Origin: a bacterium
GTDB lineage: Bacteria; Planctomycetota; Planctomycetia; Gemmatales; Gemmataceae
Length of the DNA: 33,816 bases
Direction of reading: 5' to 3'
NCBI GenBank assembly: GCA_017308215.1
Contig: JAFKFQ010000378.1
Coordinates: 1-33,816 of the forward strand
Under the pieces are notes generated by a model. It did not search any database. It was given only the letters and a program-made list of their open reading frames with translations, and was not told the DNA's origin. How positions within the stretch are numbered: the stretch's first letter is position 1; every line of letters begins with the position of its first letter. Position numbers and translations under genes: made by a program. Positions 1 through 8,612 of this stretch are shown in pieces.

Positions 1-353
1 TAGCTCCCTTCGAGGTAGCACGGGCCGAGGACGCCGGGGGCGCCGTGGCCGGGGCCGGCCATGAACAGGGCGTCGAGGTCGAGCTGCTTGATGACCCGGC
101 TGAGGTGGAGGTAGCAGAAGGCGAGGCCGGGGCTGGCCCCCCAGTGGCCGAGGAGGCGGTCCTTGACGTGCTCGGGCTTCAGGGGTTCTTTCAGGAGGGG
201 GTTGGCCTTGAGGTAGGTCATGCCGAGGGCGAGGTAGTTGCAGGCCCGCCACACGGCGTCGAGCCGGGCGGCCTCGTCGGCGGCCAGCGGCGCCCCGGGC
301 ACGGTGGCGCGGGCCGGCCCGAACGCGCTGAGCGAGGCGGCGGTCGTCGTCAT
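1..353 (-). CDS. xfp: Phosphoketolase (xylulose-5-P/fructose-6-P), N-terminal part, cut by left edge
   Basis: This is the first 117 codons of a thiamine-diphosphate phosphoketolase, read by translating the minus strand from the ATG at 353. Phosphoketolase cleaves xylulose 5-phosphate and/or fructose 6-phosphate with phosphate to acetyl phosphate plus an aldose phosphate in the cytoplasm. Recognisable N-terminal family blocks are NPLLKEPLKPEHVKDRLLGH, then WGASPGLAFCYLHLSR, then the ThDP-site block AGPGHGAPGV and CYLEGS at the edge. The rest of the roughly 800-residue enzyme lies outside the window. The start is supported by an AGAGGA ribosome-binding site at 362-367, which overlaps the stop codon of the upstream phosphoglucomutase, so the two are probably co-transcribed and translationally linked. 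The family assignment is confident; substrate preference cannot be told from this fragment. Confidence 0.9.
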   Translation of the reverse strand, partial: MTTTAASLSAFGPARATVPGAPLAADEAARLDAVWRACNYLALGMTYLKANPLLKEPLKPEHVKDRLLGHWGASPGLAFCYLHLSRVIKQLDLDALFMAGPGHGAPGVLGPCYLEGS

Positions 354-366
354 CGGAGGCGTCCTC

Positions 367-2016
367 TCAAGAGTGGTCGGCAAGCGCGGCGGCCACGATC
401 CGGCGCCCGTCCTCGACGATCGCGTCGAGGTGGGTGGGGCTGCGGAAACTCTCGGCGTACAGCTTGTACACGTCCTCAGTCCCCGACGGCCGGGCAGCGA
501 ACCAACCCGCCGCGGTAACGACCTTCAACCCGCCGATCGGCTCGTCGTTGCCGGGTGCCCGGGTCAACACGGCGGTGATCGGATCGCCGCCGAGGGCGCT
601 GACCGGGACGTCCGTGTCGGACAGCTTGCGGAGCCGCGCCTTCTGTCCCGGCGTGGCCGGTGCGTCGAGCCGGGTGTAGTACGGTGTGCCGACCTCGGCT
701 GCCAACTCGCGGTAATGCTCGCCCGGGTTCTTGCCGGTCACGGCCGTGATCTCGGCCGCTAGCAGCGCCAGCAGGATGCCATCCTTGTCGGTCGTCCACA
801 CGGCCCCGTCGTGCCGGAGGAAACTCGCGCCGGCGCTCTCCTCGCCGCCGAAGACGAGGGTGCCATCGAACAGCCCGCGGGCGAACCACTTGAACCCGAC
901 CGGCACCTCACACACCGCCCGCCCGAGCCGCTCCGCCACTCGGTCGATCAGCCCGCTGGTGACGACCGTCTTGCCCACCGCCGCACCCGCGGGCCACGCC
1001 GGCCGGTGAGTCAGGAGGTAGCGGACCGCGACCGCGAGGTAGTGGTTCGGGTTCATCAGCCCGGCCGTCGGGGTGACGATTCCGTGCCGGTCGGCGTCCG
1101 GGTCGGTGCCGACGGCGACGGCGAACCGGTCCTTCAGGGCGACGAGCCCGGCCATCGCGTAGGGGCTTGAGCAGTCCATGCGGATCTGCCCGTCGTGGTC
1201 CACCGGCACGGCCGCGAACGTCGGGTCGGCGCCGGGGCCGACGACCTCAATGTCCAGTCCGTATTCCGCGGCGATCCGGTCCCAGTACGCCGCGGCGGCG
1301 CCGCCGAGCGGTGCGGCGCCGATCCTCACCCCGGTGCGGCGGATCGCGGCCACGTCGATCACGGCCCGCAGGTCGGCGACGTAGGCCGTGGCGAAGTCGT
1401 CCGCGCGGGTGGTCGGCGCGCGGAGGGCGGTCTCATACGGGACGCGTCGGACGCCCGCGTTGTCGCGCAGCAGATACTCGTTCGCCCGCTCCTCGATCCA
1501 CCGGGTCGCGGCGGTGTCGGCCGGGCCGCCGTTCGGCGGGTTGTACTTGAACCCACCGTCGGCCGGCGGGTTGTGCGACGGGGTGATAACGACCCCGTCG
1601 GCCAGGTGGTTTGTGTCGCCCCGGTTGTGGGCGAGGATGGCGTGGGAGATCACCGGCGTCGGGGTCGCCCCGTCGTCTCGCTGGAAGACAGTCTCGACCC
1701 CGTTGGCGGCAAGCACTTCCAGCGTCGTCCGCTGCGCCGGGCCGGAGACGGCGTGCGTGTCCTTCCCGAGGAACAGCGGGCCGTTCACCCCCTGCGACCG
1801 GCGGTAGTCGCACACCGCCTGCGCGACCGCGAGGACGTGCGCCTCGGTGAACGTCCCCCGCAGCGGCGAGCCGCGGTGGCCGCTGGTGCCGAAGCTGACG
1901 AGTTGGCCGGTGTCGTCCACGTCCGGCCGGCGGGTGTGGTACTCCCGCTCCAGCCGGGCCGGGTCGATCAGCAACTCGGGAGGGGCCGGCTTCCCGGCCA
2001 GCGGCGAGACGGTCAT
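367..2016 (-). CDS. pgm: Alpha-D-glucose phosphate-specific phosphoglucomutase
   Basis: Full-length 549-residue cytoplasmic enzyme interconverting glucose 1-phosphate and glucose 6-phosphate, linking glycogen and sugar-nucleotide metabolism with glycolysis. The four hallmark segments are present in order: the N-terminal [11 protein letters not shown] (about 42-52); the phosphoserine loop TPSHNPP with active Ser147; the Mg-binding DPDADR with Asp305, 307 and 309; the sugar-binding GEESAG (391-396); and the C-terminal phosphate-binding RPSGTE (509-514). Length fits the family (about 545-550). The ATG at 2016 sits behind a G-rich stretch. It lies 13 bp ahead of the phosphoketolase gene, and a likely ancestral stop of the upstream ORF (TAA at 2030-2032) is also 13 bp away, which suggests a three-gene minus-strand unit. 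Pairing with phosphoketolase suggests a role in feeding hexose phosphate into the phosphoketolase route; that link is inference. Confidence 0.95.
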   Translation of the reverse strand: MTVSPLAGKPAPPELLIDPARLEREYHTRRPDVDDTGQLVSFGTSGHRGSPLRGTFTEAHVLAVAQAVCDYRRSQGVNGPLFLGKDTHAVSGPAQRTTLEVLAANGVETVFQRDDGATPTPVISHAILAHNRGDTNHLADGVVITPSHNPPADGGFKYNPPNGGPADTAATRWIEERANEYLLRDNAGVRRVPYETALRAPTTRADDFATAYVADLRAVIDVAAIRRTGVRIGAAPLGGAAAAYWDRIAAEYGLDIEVVGPGADPTFAAVPVDHDGQIRMDCSSPYAMAGLVALKDRFAVAVGTDPDADRHGIVTPTAGLMNPNHYLAVAVRYLLTHRPAWPAGAAVGKTVVTSGLIDRVAERLGRAVCEVPVGFKWFARGLFDGTLVFGGEESAGASFLRHDGAVWTTDKDGILLALLAAEITAVTGKNPGEHYRELAAEVGTPYYTRLDAPATPGQKARLRKLSDTDVPVSALGGDPITAVLTRAPGNDEPIGGLKVVTAAGWFAARPSGTEDVYKLYAESFRSPTHLDAIVEDGRRIVAAALADHS

Positions 2017-2052
2017 GGCGCCCCCGCGGTTAGAACTCGACCACGTACTTCT

Positions 2053-2736
2053 TCACCATCGCCCGCCGCGGAACGTGACCGCCCAGGCGTCCATCTCGTC
2101 GCCGACGAGGCCCATCTGGTCGAGTACCTCGAGCCGCAGCGGCTTCGCCACGTCCTTGAGCGCGGCCGCCGGCCCGTCGAAGTCGAGCCGGATTTCGCCG
2201 GCCATGTGGTCGGTGACGCGGAGGATCACCGTCACGCCCCTCAGCCCGGCGAGGGCGTTGGGGTTGGCCTTCTTCACCTCAAGCGCCTTGGCCTTGTCGA
2301 GTCCGGCCTTCATGCGGGCGGTGGGGAGCATGTCGGCCGTGTCGAACGCCAGCACGACCGGCGTCTGCGGCCCGACGAGCGCGGTTGCTTGCTTGAGGTA
2401 AGGCGAAATCCCGGGGGCGACCTTCCCGGTCGTGGACCGGAGCCACCGCCCGGCCTCCTGTCTGTTCGGCGGCTCGTGCGCGCCGACGACGCGCGGGGCG
2501 AGGGTGGCGGCGATCCCGTACTTCTCGGTCACGACCACCGACTTGCCGCCGACCGTGTCGCTGGTGCCGCCGGTCGCCTTGGCGAACTCGGTGTCGCCGA
2601 CCCGCTTCCGCTGCGCGGCGACGAGTACCTCCCACGCCGTCCCACCGGCCGGGTCGATCTGGCACCCGACCACCAGCCGGGCGGCGTTCGGCGAGTCAGT
2701 GTGGGGCAGGGTACTCGTCGATTCGGGCGAATACAC
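2053..2736 (-). CDS. Unrecognised protein, probably truncated at the N-terminus and frameshifted at the C-terminus
   Basis: A 227-residue ORF with no family I can name with confidence. Its body (for example TPVVLAFDTADML, then a patch like VTVILRVTDHMAGEIRLDFD) resembles uncharacterised planctomycete proteins made of repeated alpha/beta units, but I cannot place it. The only in-frame start is a GTG at 2736 in a region that does not read like a signal peptide, so an N-terminal part seems to be missing. At the other end the ORF stops with TGA at 2053-2055. In another frame the same DNA continues as [11 protein letters not shown] and stops at TAA 2030-2032, only 13 bp before pgm, which looks like the original C-terminus. 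I read this as a decaying gene or one carrying a sequencing indel. It precedes pgm in the same orientation. Confidence 0.5.
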   Translation of the reverse strand: MYSPESTSTLPHTDSPNAARLVVGCQIDPAGGTAWEVLVAAQRKRVGDTEFAKATGGTSDTVGGKSVVVTEKYGIAATLAPRVVGAHEPPNRQEAGRWLRSTTGKVAPGISPYLKQATALVGPQTPVVLAFDTADMLPTARMKAGLDKAKALEVKKANPNALAGLRGVTVILRVTDHMAGEIRLDFDGPAAALKDVAKPLRLEVLDQMGLVGDEMDAWAVTFRGGRW

Positions 2737-2753
2737 CTGTCAGAACGGACAGG
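2736..2753. promoter_or_regulatory. Perfect 6-bp inverted repeat in the divergent intergenic region
   Basis: CCTGTC (2736-2741) and GACAGG (2748-2753) form a perfect inverted repeat with a 6-nt spacer, between the minus-strand ORF and the plus-strand sensor kinase. Further GACAG- and CAGT-type half-sites follow at 2767-2786. The position suits an operator for the kinase/regulator pair encoded just downstream, but no binding protein can be assigned from sequence alone. Confidence 0.35.
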
Positions 2754-2766
2754 AGGCGGGTAAAAA

Positions 2767-2786
2767 ACTGACAGCCACCTATCAGT
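2767..2786. promoter_or_regulatory. Second inverted repeat (ACTGA...TCAGT) upstream of the sensor kinase
   Basis: ACTGA (2767-2771) and TCAGT (2782-2786) are inverted repeats with a 10-nt spacer. CTGACAG at 2768-2774 is the exact reverse complement of CTGTCAG at 2737-2743. The stretch 2761-2796 is also locally A+T-richer than its surroundings, as a promoter would be. I saw no convincing sigma-70 hexamer pair. Confidence 0.3.
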
Positions 2787-2832
2787 CTGTTTGTCTAGAG
2801 CCAGCGGCCTTGCCCCCAACGACGGAGGCGGC

Positions 2833-5011
2833 ATGCACCCGCTCGTACCGGCGGTCCGCCGTGCGCCGCGCCTCGGCGCGGTCGTGCTCGTCGCGGTCGT
2901 GCTCCTCGGAACCGGCGCCCCGGCCGCGAGCACTCCGGACGCGCCGAAGCTCGTCGTCGTTGTCTACCCGAACGAGAGTGATGGGGCGCCCGGAACCTAC
3001 CTGGTCGACCGCGCTCTCCGTACGACGCTCGCGGGCGGTGCCCCCGGGCGGGTCGAGGTGCGGAACGAGTACGTCGACACGTCCCGGCTGCGCGACGCTG
3101 GGTTCAAAACGGCCCAGACCGATTTGCTGAAGCGGAAGTACGCCGGCCGGAAAGTCGATATCGTGGTCGCCGGTCTGGCGTCGGGGCTCAACTTCGTCCT
3201 CGACCACCGGGCGGACCTGTTCCCCGGGGCGCCGGTCGTGTACGTCGCGGTCGAGGAGCGCGAGCTGCGCGGCCGGCCGCTCCCCACGGACGTCGTCGGG
3301 GTGCCGGTCCGCCGGGATCTGACCGGGACACTCGACCTCGCCCTCCGCCTCCACCCCGACACCCGGCGCGTGGTCGTTATCGCCGGGGCGGCCGACTACG
3401 ACCGTTACTGGGAAGGCGAGGCCCGGCGGGCGTTCGCACCCTACGCCGGCCGGGTGGAGTTCGAGTACCTGACCGGACTGCCAATGGGCGACCTGTTGGC
3501 CCGGGTCGCCGCGCTGCCCCCCGGGAGCGTGGTCTACTACCTCCACGTCTTCCAGGACGGGGCAGGGCGGTCGTTCATCCCCGCGGAGGTATTGGAACAA
3601 CTGGCCGCGCGGGCGAACGCCCCTGTCTACGGCCATGTCGACACCTACGTCGGCCGCGGGGCGGTGGGCGGTCGGGTGTTCGGCTTCGCGGCGGAGGGGG
3701 AGAACGCGGCCCGGCTCGCGCTGCGGCTGCTCGCCGGTGAGCACGTGGGCACTCCGCCGCCGCCGGATCCGAATACCGATCTGTTCGACTGGCGCCAACT
3801 CCGGCGGTGGGGCGTCGCCGAGGCCGACCTGCCGCCCGGCGCCGTCGTCCGGTTCCGTGAGGAGTCGTTCTGGGCCGCGAACCGGGCGCAGATCGTCGGG
3901 GCCGGGGTCGTGTGCGGCGTTCAGGCCGCGCTCATCGCCGCGCTGCTCGTTCAGCGGGCCAAGCGACAGCGGGCCGACCAGCGATTCCGGCAAGTGGTCG
4001 AGACGGTCCCAGTCGGGATGCTGATGGTCCGTCGGGACGGCATGATCGTGCTGACCAACCCCGAACTCGACACGCTGTTCGGATACGCCCCGGGCGAGCT
4101 CGTCGGTCGGTCGGCCGACGAACTGGTACCCGCCCACCGCCGACCGGAGGCCGCCGCCGAGCGGGAACGGCACTTCGCCGCGCCGCCGACCCGCGCGGCG
4201 GGACCGGGGCGGGAGTCGGTAGGTCGGCGGAAGGACGGGGCCGAGTTCCCGATCGAGGTCGGGCTCAGCCCGCTCCACACCGCCGAGGGGCCGTTCGTGC
4301 TGGCGTCGGTCCTCGACCTGACCGCCCGCCGTGGGGCCGAGGCCGACCTGCGGGCGAGCCAGCAGGAGCTGAAGTCGCTGGCCGGGCACCTCCTCCAGGC
4401 CCAGGAGCTGGAGCGGCGGCGGATCGCCCGTGAATTGCACGACGACCTGAACCAGTCGCTCGCCCTGCTGACGGTGGAGCTCGACCTGCTCGGCCAACAG
4501 CCGCCGGCCGCGCCGGGTGCGGGTGATCGCGGCCCGCGCCCGGGAGGTGTCGAGCGCCCTCCACGACCTGTCCCACCAACTCCACCCGGCCAAACTGGAG
4601 CAGTTGGGGCTCATCGCCGCCGTCCGGGGGCTGTGCAAGGAACTCGCCCAGCACCACGGGCTGGACGTGAAGTTCACCCATTCCGGGTTGTCGGAGGCCG
4701 TCCCCGCGCCGACGGCGCTGTGCCTGTACCGGATCGTGCAGGAGGCGCTGCGGAACGTGGTGAGGCACGCAAACACGACGCACGCCGTGGTCGAGTTGAG
4801 CAGCTCGCCGGCCGGGCTTCGGCTGCGCGTCAGCGACGACGGAGTCGGGTTCGACCCCGATGCCGGCCGGGCGGGCCTCGGCCTCGTGAGCATGCGGGAG
4901 CGACTGTACCTGGTTGGCGGCCGCCTGGAAATCGACACCCGCCCCGGCGGCGGCACCCGGCTCGATGTCGTCGTCCCGCCCGATACGTCCGCGAACGGAG
5001 GGACGCTGTGA
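2833..5011 (+). CDS. ABC-substrate-binding-like/PAS/HisKA_3 sensor histidine kinase, interrupted by a frameshift
   Basis: Membrane sensor of a two-component pair. The best start is the ATG at 2833, four bases after a GGAGG at 2824-2828; an in-frame TTG at 2791 is less likely. From the ATG there is a signal peptide (about 1-30), an extracytoplasmic domain resembling ABC_sub_bind (to about 330), a transmembrane helix (about 352-373), a PAS domain (about 385-500) and a HisKA_3 dimerisation block RRRIARELHDDLNQSLALL with phospho-acceptor His536. Between about 4468 and 4520 the reading frame shifts: the rest of the kinase, from VIAARAREVSSALHDLSHQL through the N-box LYRIVQEALRNVVRHAN and the G-box DDGVGFD to the TGA at 5009-5011, reads in the next frame. 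The first frame happens to stay open to 5640, so one ORF spans 2791-5640 and would be called as a false kinase-regulator fusion with a meaningless middle. The stop overlaps the regulator start (GTGA). Confidence 0.8.
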
Positions 5012-5640
5012 CCCGCCCGCGCGTCCTGTTGGCCGACGACCACCGCCTGCTCCGGGAGGCGTTCGCCCGGCTCCTCGAACCCGACTGCGAGGTCGTCGGG
5101 GCGGTGGGCGACGGCCGTGCGCTGCTCGACGCCGCCCCCGCACTCCGGCCGGATGTCGTCGTGCTGGACATCGCCATGCCGCAGCTGAACGGCCTCGACG
5201 CCGCCCGCCAGTTGAAGCACCGGCTGCCGGACGTGAAGGTCGTCTTCCTGACGATGAACGAGGATCCGGAAATCGCGGCCGAGGCGTTCCGGGCCGGGGC
5301 GTCGGGCTACCTGCTGAAGAACTCGGCCGCGTCGGAGCTGATCCAGGCGATCCGGGAGGTGACGGCCGGGCGGTCCTACGTGACCCCGCTCGCCACGCAG
5401 GGGCTGGTCAACACCCTACTTCACCCGAGGGAGCCGGTCTCGAAGGTGGTCGAGCTTAGTCCCCGTCAGCGGGAGGTGCTGCAACTCCTGGCGGAGGGGC
5501 ACACGATGAAGGAGATCGCGTCCGTCCTGAAGATCACCCCGCGGACCGTGGCGTTCCACAAGTACAGCATGATGGAGATGCTCGGGCTGAAGTCGAATGC
5601 CGAGCTCATTCAGTACGCGGTTCGCAGACCCATCGGGTAA
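5008..5640 (+). CDS. NarL/LuxR-family response regulator
   Basis: A 210-residue DNA-binding response regulator, the probable partner of the preceding kinase. The receiver domain spans about 4-120, with acidic Asp10/Asp11, phospho-acceptor Asp54 in VVVLDIAMP, a conserved Thr in VFLTM and a Lys in GYLLKNS. A GerE/LuxR helix-turn-helix covers about 145-205 (LSPRQREVLQLLAEGHTMKE onward, then TPRTVAFHKYSMMEMLGL). The GTG start at 5008 overlaps the kinase TGA by two bases, the usual sign of translational coupling, and the Met-Thr-Arg-Pro-Arg-Val start fits the family. It lies in the same frame as the N-terminal half of the kinase only because of the upstream frameshift. Regulated genes are unknown; the inverted repeats at 2736-2786 are candidates for its own operator. 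Confidence 0.9.
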   Translation: MTRPRVLLADDHRLLREAFARLLEPDCEVVGAVGDGRALLDAAPALRPDVVVLDIAMPQLNGLDAARQLKHRLPDVKVVFLTMNEDPEIAAEAFRAGASGYLLKNSAASELIQAIREVTAGRSYVTPLATQGLVNTLLHPREPVSKVVELSPRQREVLQLLAEGHTMKEIASVLKITPRTVAFHKYSMMEMLGLKSNAELIQYAVRRPIG

Positions 5641-6023
5641 GTTCGCAGGTGTTCGGGCGGGCTCGTGTTCGTTGTCAGTCCGCACCGCTCACGGACAACG
5701 CCCGCCTTCTACAGCTGGCGCACGCCTTGCGATGGAACCCCGTTCACCCGCTTGCTGTCCCAGTTCCCGATTACAAGCCGGGTCGCGCGGCGGCAGTGTC
5801 GGTGTCGCGGTCGAGCCACGGGTTGAACCTGTCCGGTTTCAGGATTGCCCCGTCGTGCCTTCGCGGGCCAACGATGCCCCGACGCGCGGTATGTGAAGCT
5901 GGGGATAAATTTCCGGATCGACGGGTTGTATCGGTCAAGCCGCCCCGAATCCCGTGCCGAATAATTGTCGTGACCGCGCACGGCCGCCGACTTGCGGCCC
6001 GGGCGGCCCCTGGGGACGGCCGG
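5641..6023. other. 383-bp intergenic region between the regulator and the BBP7 gene
   Basis: No gene is supported here. An upstream in-frame extension of the BBP7 ORF back to 5649 lacks any signal or domain and includes the putative terminator. The stretch holds one long imperfect hairpin at its start (5656-5706) and two small A+T-rich patches (about 5901-5915 and 5958-5972) that could belong to the BBP7 promoter, although I could not match a good -35/-10 pair. Confidence 0.5.
5656..5706 (+). terminator. Possible transcription terminator hairpin after the response regulator
   Basis: GGCGGGC (5656-5662) pairs with GCCCGCC (5700-5706). Inside it, GTT (5671-5673) pairs with AAC (5697-5699) and GTCCG (5678-5682) with CGGAC (5692-5696). 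The stem is strong but bulged on the 5' side, and only a short pyrimidine run (TTCT) follows. It begins 15 bp after the regulator stop codon, the right place for a terminator. Confidence 0.35.
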
Positions 6024-7346
6024 ATGCTCGCCCGGATCACTACGGCTTTCGTCGTCGTGATCGCCCTTGTCTCGGCGGGTGCGGGGACGGCCCGGGCGAG
6101 CGCGGACCCGCCGGCCTACCTGCCGCCCATCCCGCCGGTACCTCCCGGCGTTGATACCCCATCCCCGCCGGCGGCACCGCCGCAGGTTCGGGTCGAGGAA
6201 CTGCCGCGGTCAACGCCCGGTCCGTTCCCGCCGGCCGCCGTCTCCCAGCCGGCGACCGCGGAGTGCAGCCCGCCGCCGGGGCCGCCGTGCGGCCCGCCCG
6301 ACGACATCTGGTTCTCCGCCGAGTACCTCGGCTACACGTTCCGCCCCGCGCCCCTACACACCCCGCTCGCGTCCGTCACCGACGCGGTCGGCACCCGCGT
6401 CGTGCTCGGCAATACCGACGTGAAGCTCGGTTGGTCCAGTGGGCTGGCACTCGCGGCCGGGACGTGGCTCGACGACCGGCACACGGTCGGGGCACGCGTC
6501 AACGCGTTCACCACCGGCCGACAGGCCGCCGAGACCGGGGTCGTCGCCGGCCCGGACCAAACCCTGACCCGCCCGTTCACCGACGCGCTCACCGGCGACC
6601 CGGCGCAGTTCTTCGTGTCCGCCCCGGGGTTCCTGGCCGGGTCGTTCCGGGCCGCGTCGACGGCCCGCCTCGCCGGCGTCGACGCCCGGGCGATCTGGAA
6701 CCAGGTCCACTCCCGCGACCTGACGATCGACCTGTTCGCCGGCGTCCGCTACCTCGACCTCGACGAGACGCTGACCCTCACGCAAGCCACCCGCGGAGTG
6801 GGGGACGGCGTGGTACTCCTTAACGGCGTGACCTACGGCGGCGGCACCGTTCTCACCGTCACCGACCGGTTCCGGACGCGGAACCAGTTCTTCGGCGGCG
6901 AGGCGGGCGGCCGCGTCGAGTGGCGGCGCGGGCCGGGGTTCGCCGCGCTCGCCCCGTCGGTCGGCTTCGGCCCCGTCCGACAGAGCGTGTACGCGGCCGG
7001 GTCGAGCTCCGTGCCGGGGGTGGAACTGCCGGGCGGGCTGTACGCCGTGACCGGCGGGAACGCCGGCCGCGACGTCACCACCCGGTTCGCGGTGATGACC
7101 GACCTGCGGGCGGAAGTGGGGGTGTTCCTCACCGGGACGTGCCGGCTGGCGGTCGGGTACGACTTCCTCTACCTCGGGTCGGTGGCCCGGCCGGGGGACC
7201 AGATCGACACCGTGGTGAACACCCGGCTCGTCCCGACGACGCGCCGGTTCGGCAGCCTGTCCGGGGTGGCGTCGCCCCTCCCGACGGCCGACCGCACGGA
7301 CTTTTATGCCCAGGGGCTGACGGTCGGCCTCGAGTTCCGGTACTGA
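6024..7346 (+). CDS. BBP7 family outer membrane beta-barrel protein
   Basis: A 440-residue secreted protein of the planctomycete BBP7 family (beta-barrel porin-7-like). The ATG at 6024 starts a clear signal peptide (LARITTAFVVVIALVSAGAG, cleavage probably near ARASA). A Pro-rich linker (about 30-90) follows, then the barrel starting with DDIWFSAEYLGYTF and running to the end, with alternating aromatic/aliphatic strands and Gly-rich turns, finishing in the strand GLTVGLEFRY with a terminal aromatic residue typical of outer-membrane proteins. The family is abundant in planctomycetes and presumed to lie in the outer membrane; substrate or function is unknown. A HEAT-like lipoprotein gene follows after 24 bp in the same direction, so they may be co-expressed. 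Confidence 0.85.
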   Translation: MLARITTAFVVVIALVSAGAGTARASADPPAYLPPIPPVPPGVDTPSPPAAPPQVRVEELPRSTPGPFPPAAVSQPATAECSPPPGPPCGPPDDIWFSAEYLGYTFRPAPLHTPLASVTDAVGTRVVLGNTDVKLGWSSGLALAAGTWLDDRHTVGARVNAFTTGRQAAETGVVAGPDQTLTRPFTDALTGDPAQFFVSAPGFLAGSFRAASTARLAGVDARAIWNQVHSRDLTIDLFAGVRYLDLDETLTLTQATRGVGDGVVLLNGVTYGGGTVLTVTDRFRTRNQFFGGEAGGRVEWRRGPGFAALAPSVGFGPVRQSVYAAGSSSVPGVELPGGLYAVTGGNAGRDVTTRFAVMTDLRAEVGVFLTGTCRLAVGYDFLYLGSVARPGDQIDTVVNTRLVPTTRRFGSLSGVASPLPTADRTDFYAQGLTVGLEFRY

Positions 7347-7370
7347 CCCTACGCCGGGGGGATGCGACCG

Positions 7371-8603
7371 ATGGCCCGTCACCTCGTCCTGTGGGCGCTG
7401 CTCGCGGCGGGCGCGGCCGCGCCCGCCGCCGGGTGCCACGGCGTGCCCAAGGTCGGCGGCGGGGGCGGGCCGTCGGTGCCGGTGCTGCCGTAGATCATTC
7501 CGCCGGCCCCGACCCAGCCGCCGCCGGGGCGCCGGCGGGCGATGTGCGAGACGCCGGCCGGCAAGCTCATCGGCTTCGCCACCGCCCCGGCGTCGAAGCT
7601 CAGCCTCGGGCTCATCCCGCCGTTCTGCCCCGGCACCCCCACGCTCCAACAACTCCTCGACAAGGGGGCGATCGGGGCGAGTTCCAAAGTGAAGATGGAC
7701 AAGCTCAACGCCAAGAAGCGGAAGCAGGCGGTGGAGGCCCTCAAGGACGTGGACTGCCACTACTGGCCCGAGGCCGAGGAGGCGCTAATCGCCGCCCTGC
7801 GGACGGACCGGAACGAGGCCGTACGGTACACCGCGGCGAAGACCCTAGCCGAGGGCAAGTGCTGCACTGTGAAGACGATCGAGGCGCTGAGCATCTCGGC
7901 GAGCGGGAGCGATCGGGATGGGGCGCCGTGCGAGGTGTCGGAGGCGGTGCGGGCGGCGGCGGCGAAGGCGCTCAAGAAGTGTCTGGAGTGCGAGTCGTGC
8001 CTGAACCGGTGCGGCACGCCGCAGAACTGCGTGCCGTCCGGGGATGCTGTGCCGGAGGAGCGGCCGCGGGAGGAGGAAGCGCCGCGGGCCGGGCCGGCGG
8101 CAGTGGTGCCCGCCACCGTGAAACCCGGCCCGCCGCCCGACCCGGGCGCCGACCCGAACCCGGGCGTGCAACTGGTGGCGTACTACCAGCGGGTACGGCG
8201 GCGGCCGCCGGACGAGGTGATCAAGGCCGCCCGCGACGTACTGGGGCGGGTGGCCTTCCCGGTCGGGGCGGAGTTGGTGCCGGCCGGGCACCCGGACTAC
8301 GAAGCGGTGGAACTGTTCCCGGACCCGGCTCCGGCCGCGTCCCCGAGGCCGGTCGGTTTGTTCGACCGGCCGTGGCCGACGGGCCGGGTGTCGCCGCCGG
8401 CGGTCCCGCGGCGAGACCCGGCGCGGCCGGCGAACATCCTCGACATGCTCGCGGCCGACCCGGCGCCGACCGCGGTCCCGCCGACCCCGCAGCCGATCCG
8501 ACCCGGTGGTTCGCCACAAGCCGTGGCCACGCCACAGACGGCCGAGCCGCCGGTAGCCCCACCACTACGACCAGCGTCGGTGACGGTGGAACGAGGGCGG
8601 TAG
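7371..8603 (+). CDS. HEAT-repeat-like lipoprotein, interrupted by an in-frame TAG at codon 41
   Basis: From the ATG at 7371 the frame encodes a lipoprotein signal (ARHLVLWALLAAGAAAPAAG followed by Cys, a lipobox-like end) and then a Gly/Pro-rich stretch. It hits TAG at 7491-7493 and continues without any shift as a long body to 8603. The body, which could be re-initiated at ATG 7542, holds HEAT-like helices (KKRKQAVEALKDVDCHYW; EEALIAALRTDRNEAVRYTA; EAVRAAAAKALKKC) with several Cys, then a long Pro-rich C-terminus. Signal peptide and body fit one protein; a CAG-to-TAG change would explain the interruption. If only the 7542 start is used, the product is cytoplasmic and unlipidated. TAG ends this gene and the next one, so codon reassignment is unlikely. 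Its partner and role are unknown. Confidence 0.7.
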
Positions 8604-8612
8604 ACCGGGCCG

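Noticed and set aside
2782-5220. 812-codon minus-strand ORF opposite the sensor kinase
   Set aside because: Antisense shadow; PAS, HisKA and HATPase motifs are on the plus strand.
2791-5640. Single kinase-regulator fusion protein
   Set aside because: The open frame is accidental in its middle part: the ATPase motifs read in the next frame, and the regulator has its own overlapping GTG start.
5641-6023. Possible tRNA or small RNA in the 383-bp spacer
   Set aside because: No cloverleaf arms, no T-loop consensus and no other structure beyond the hairpin at its start.
7491-7493. TAG reassigned to an amino acid
   Set aside because: TAG serves as the apparent stop of the same gene (8601-8603) and of the giant protein gene (8613-8615).
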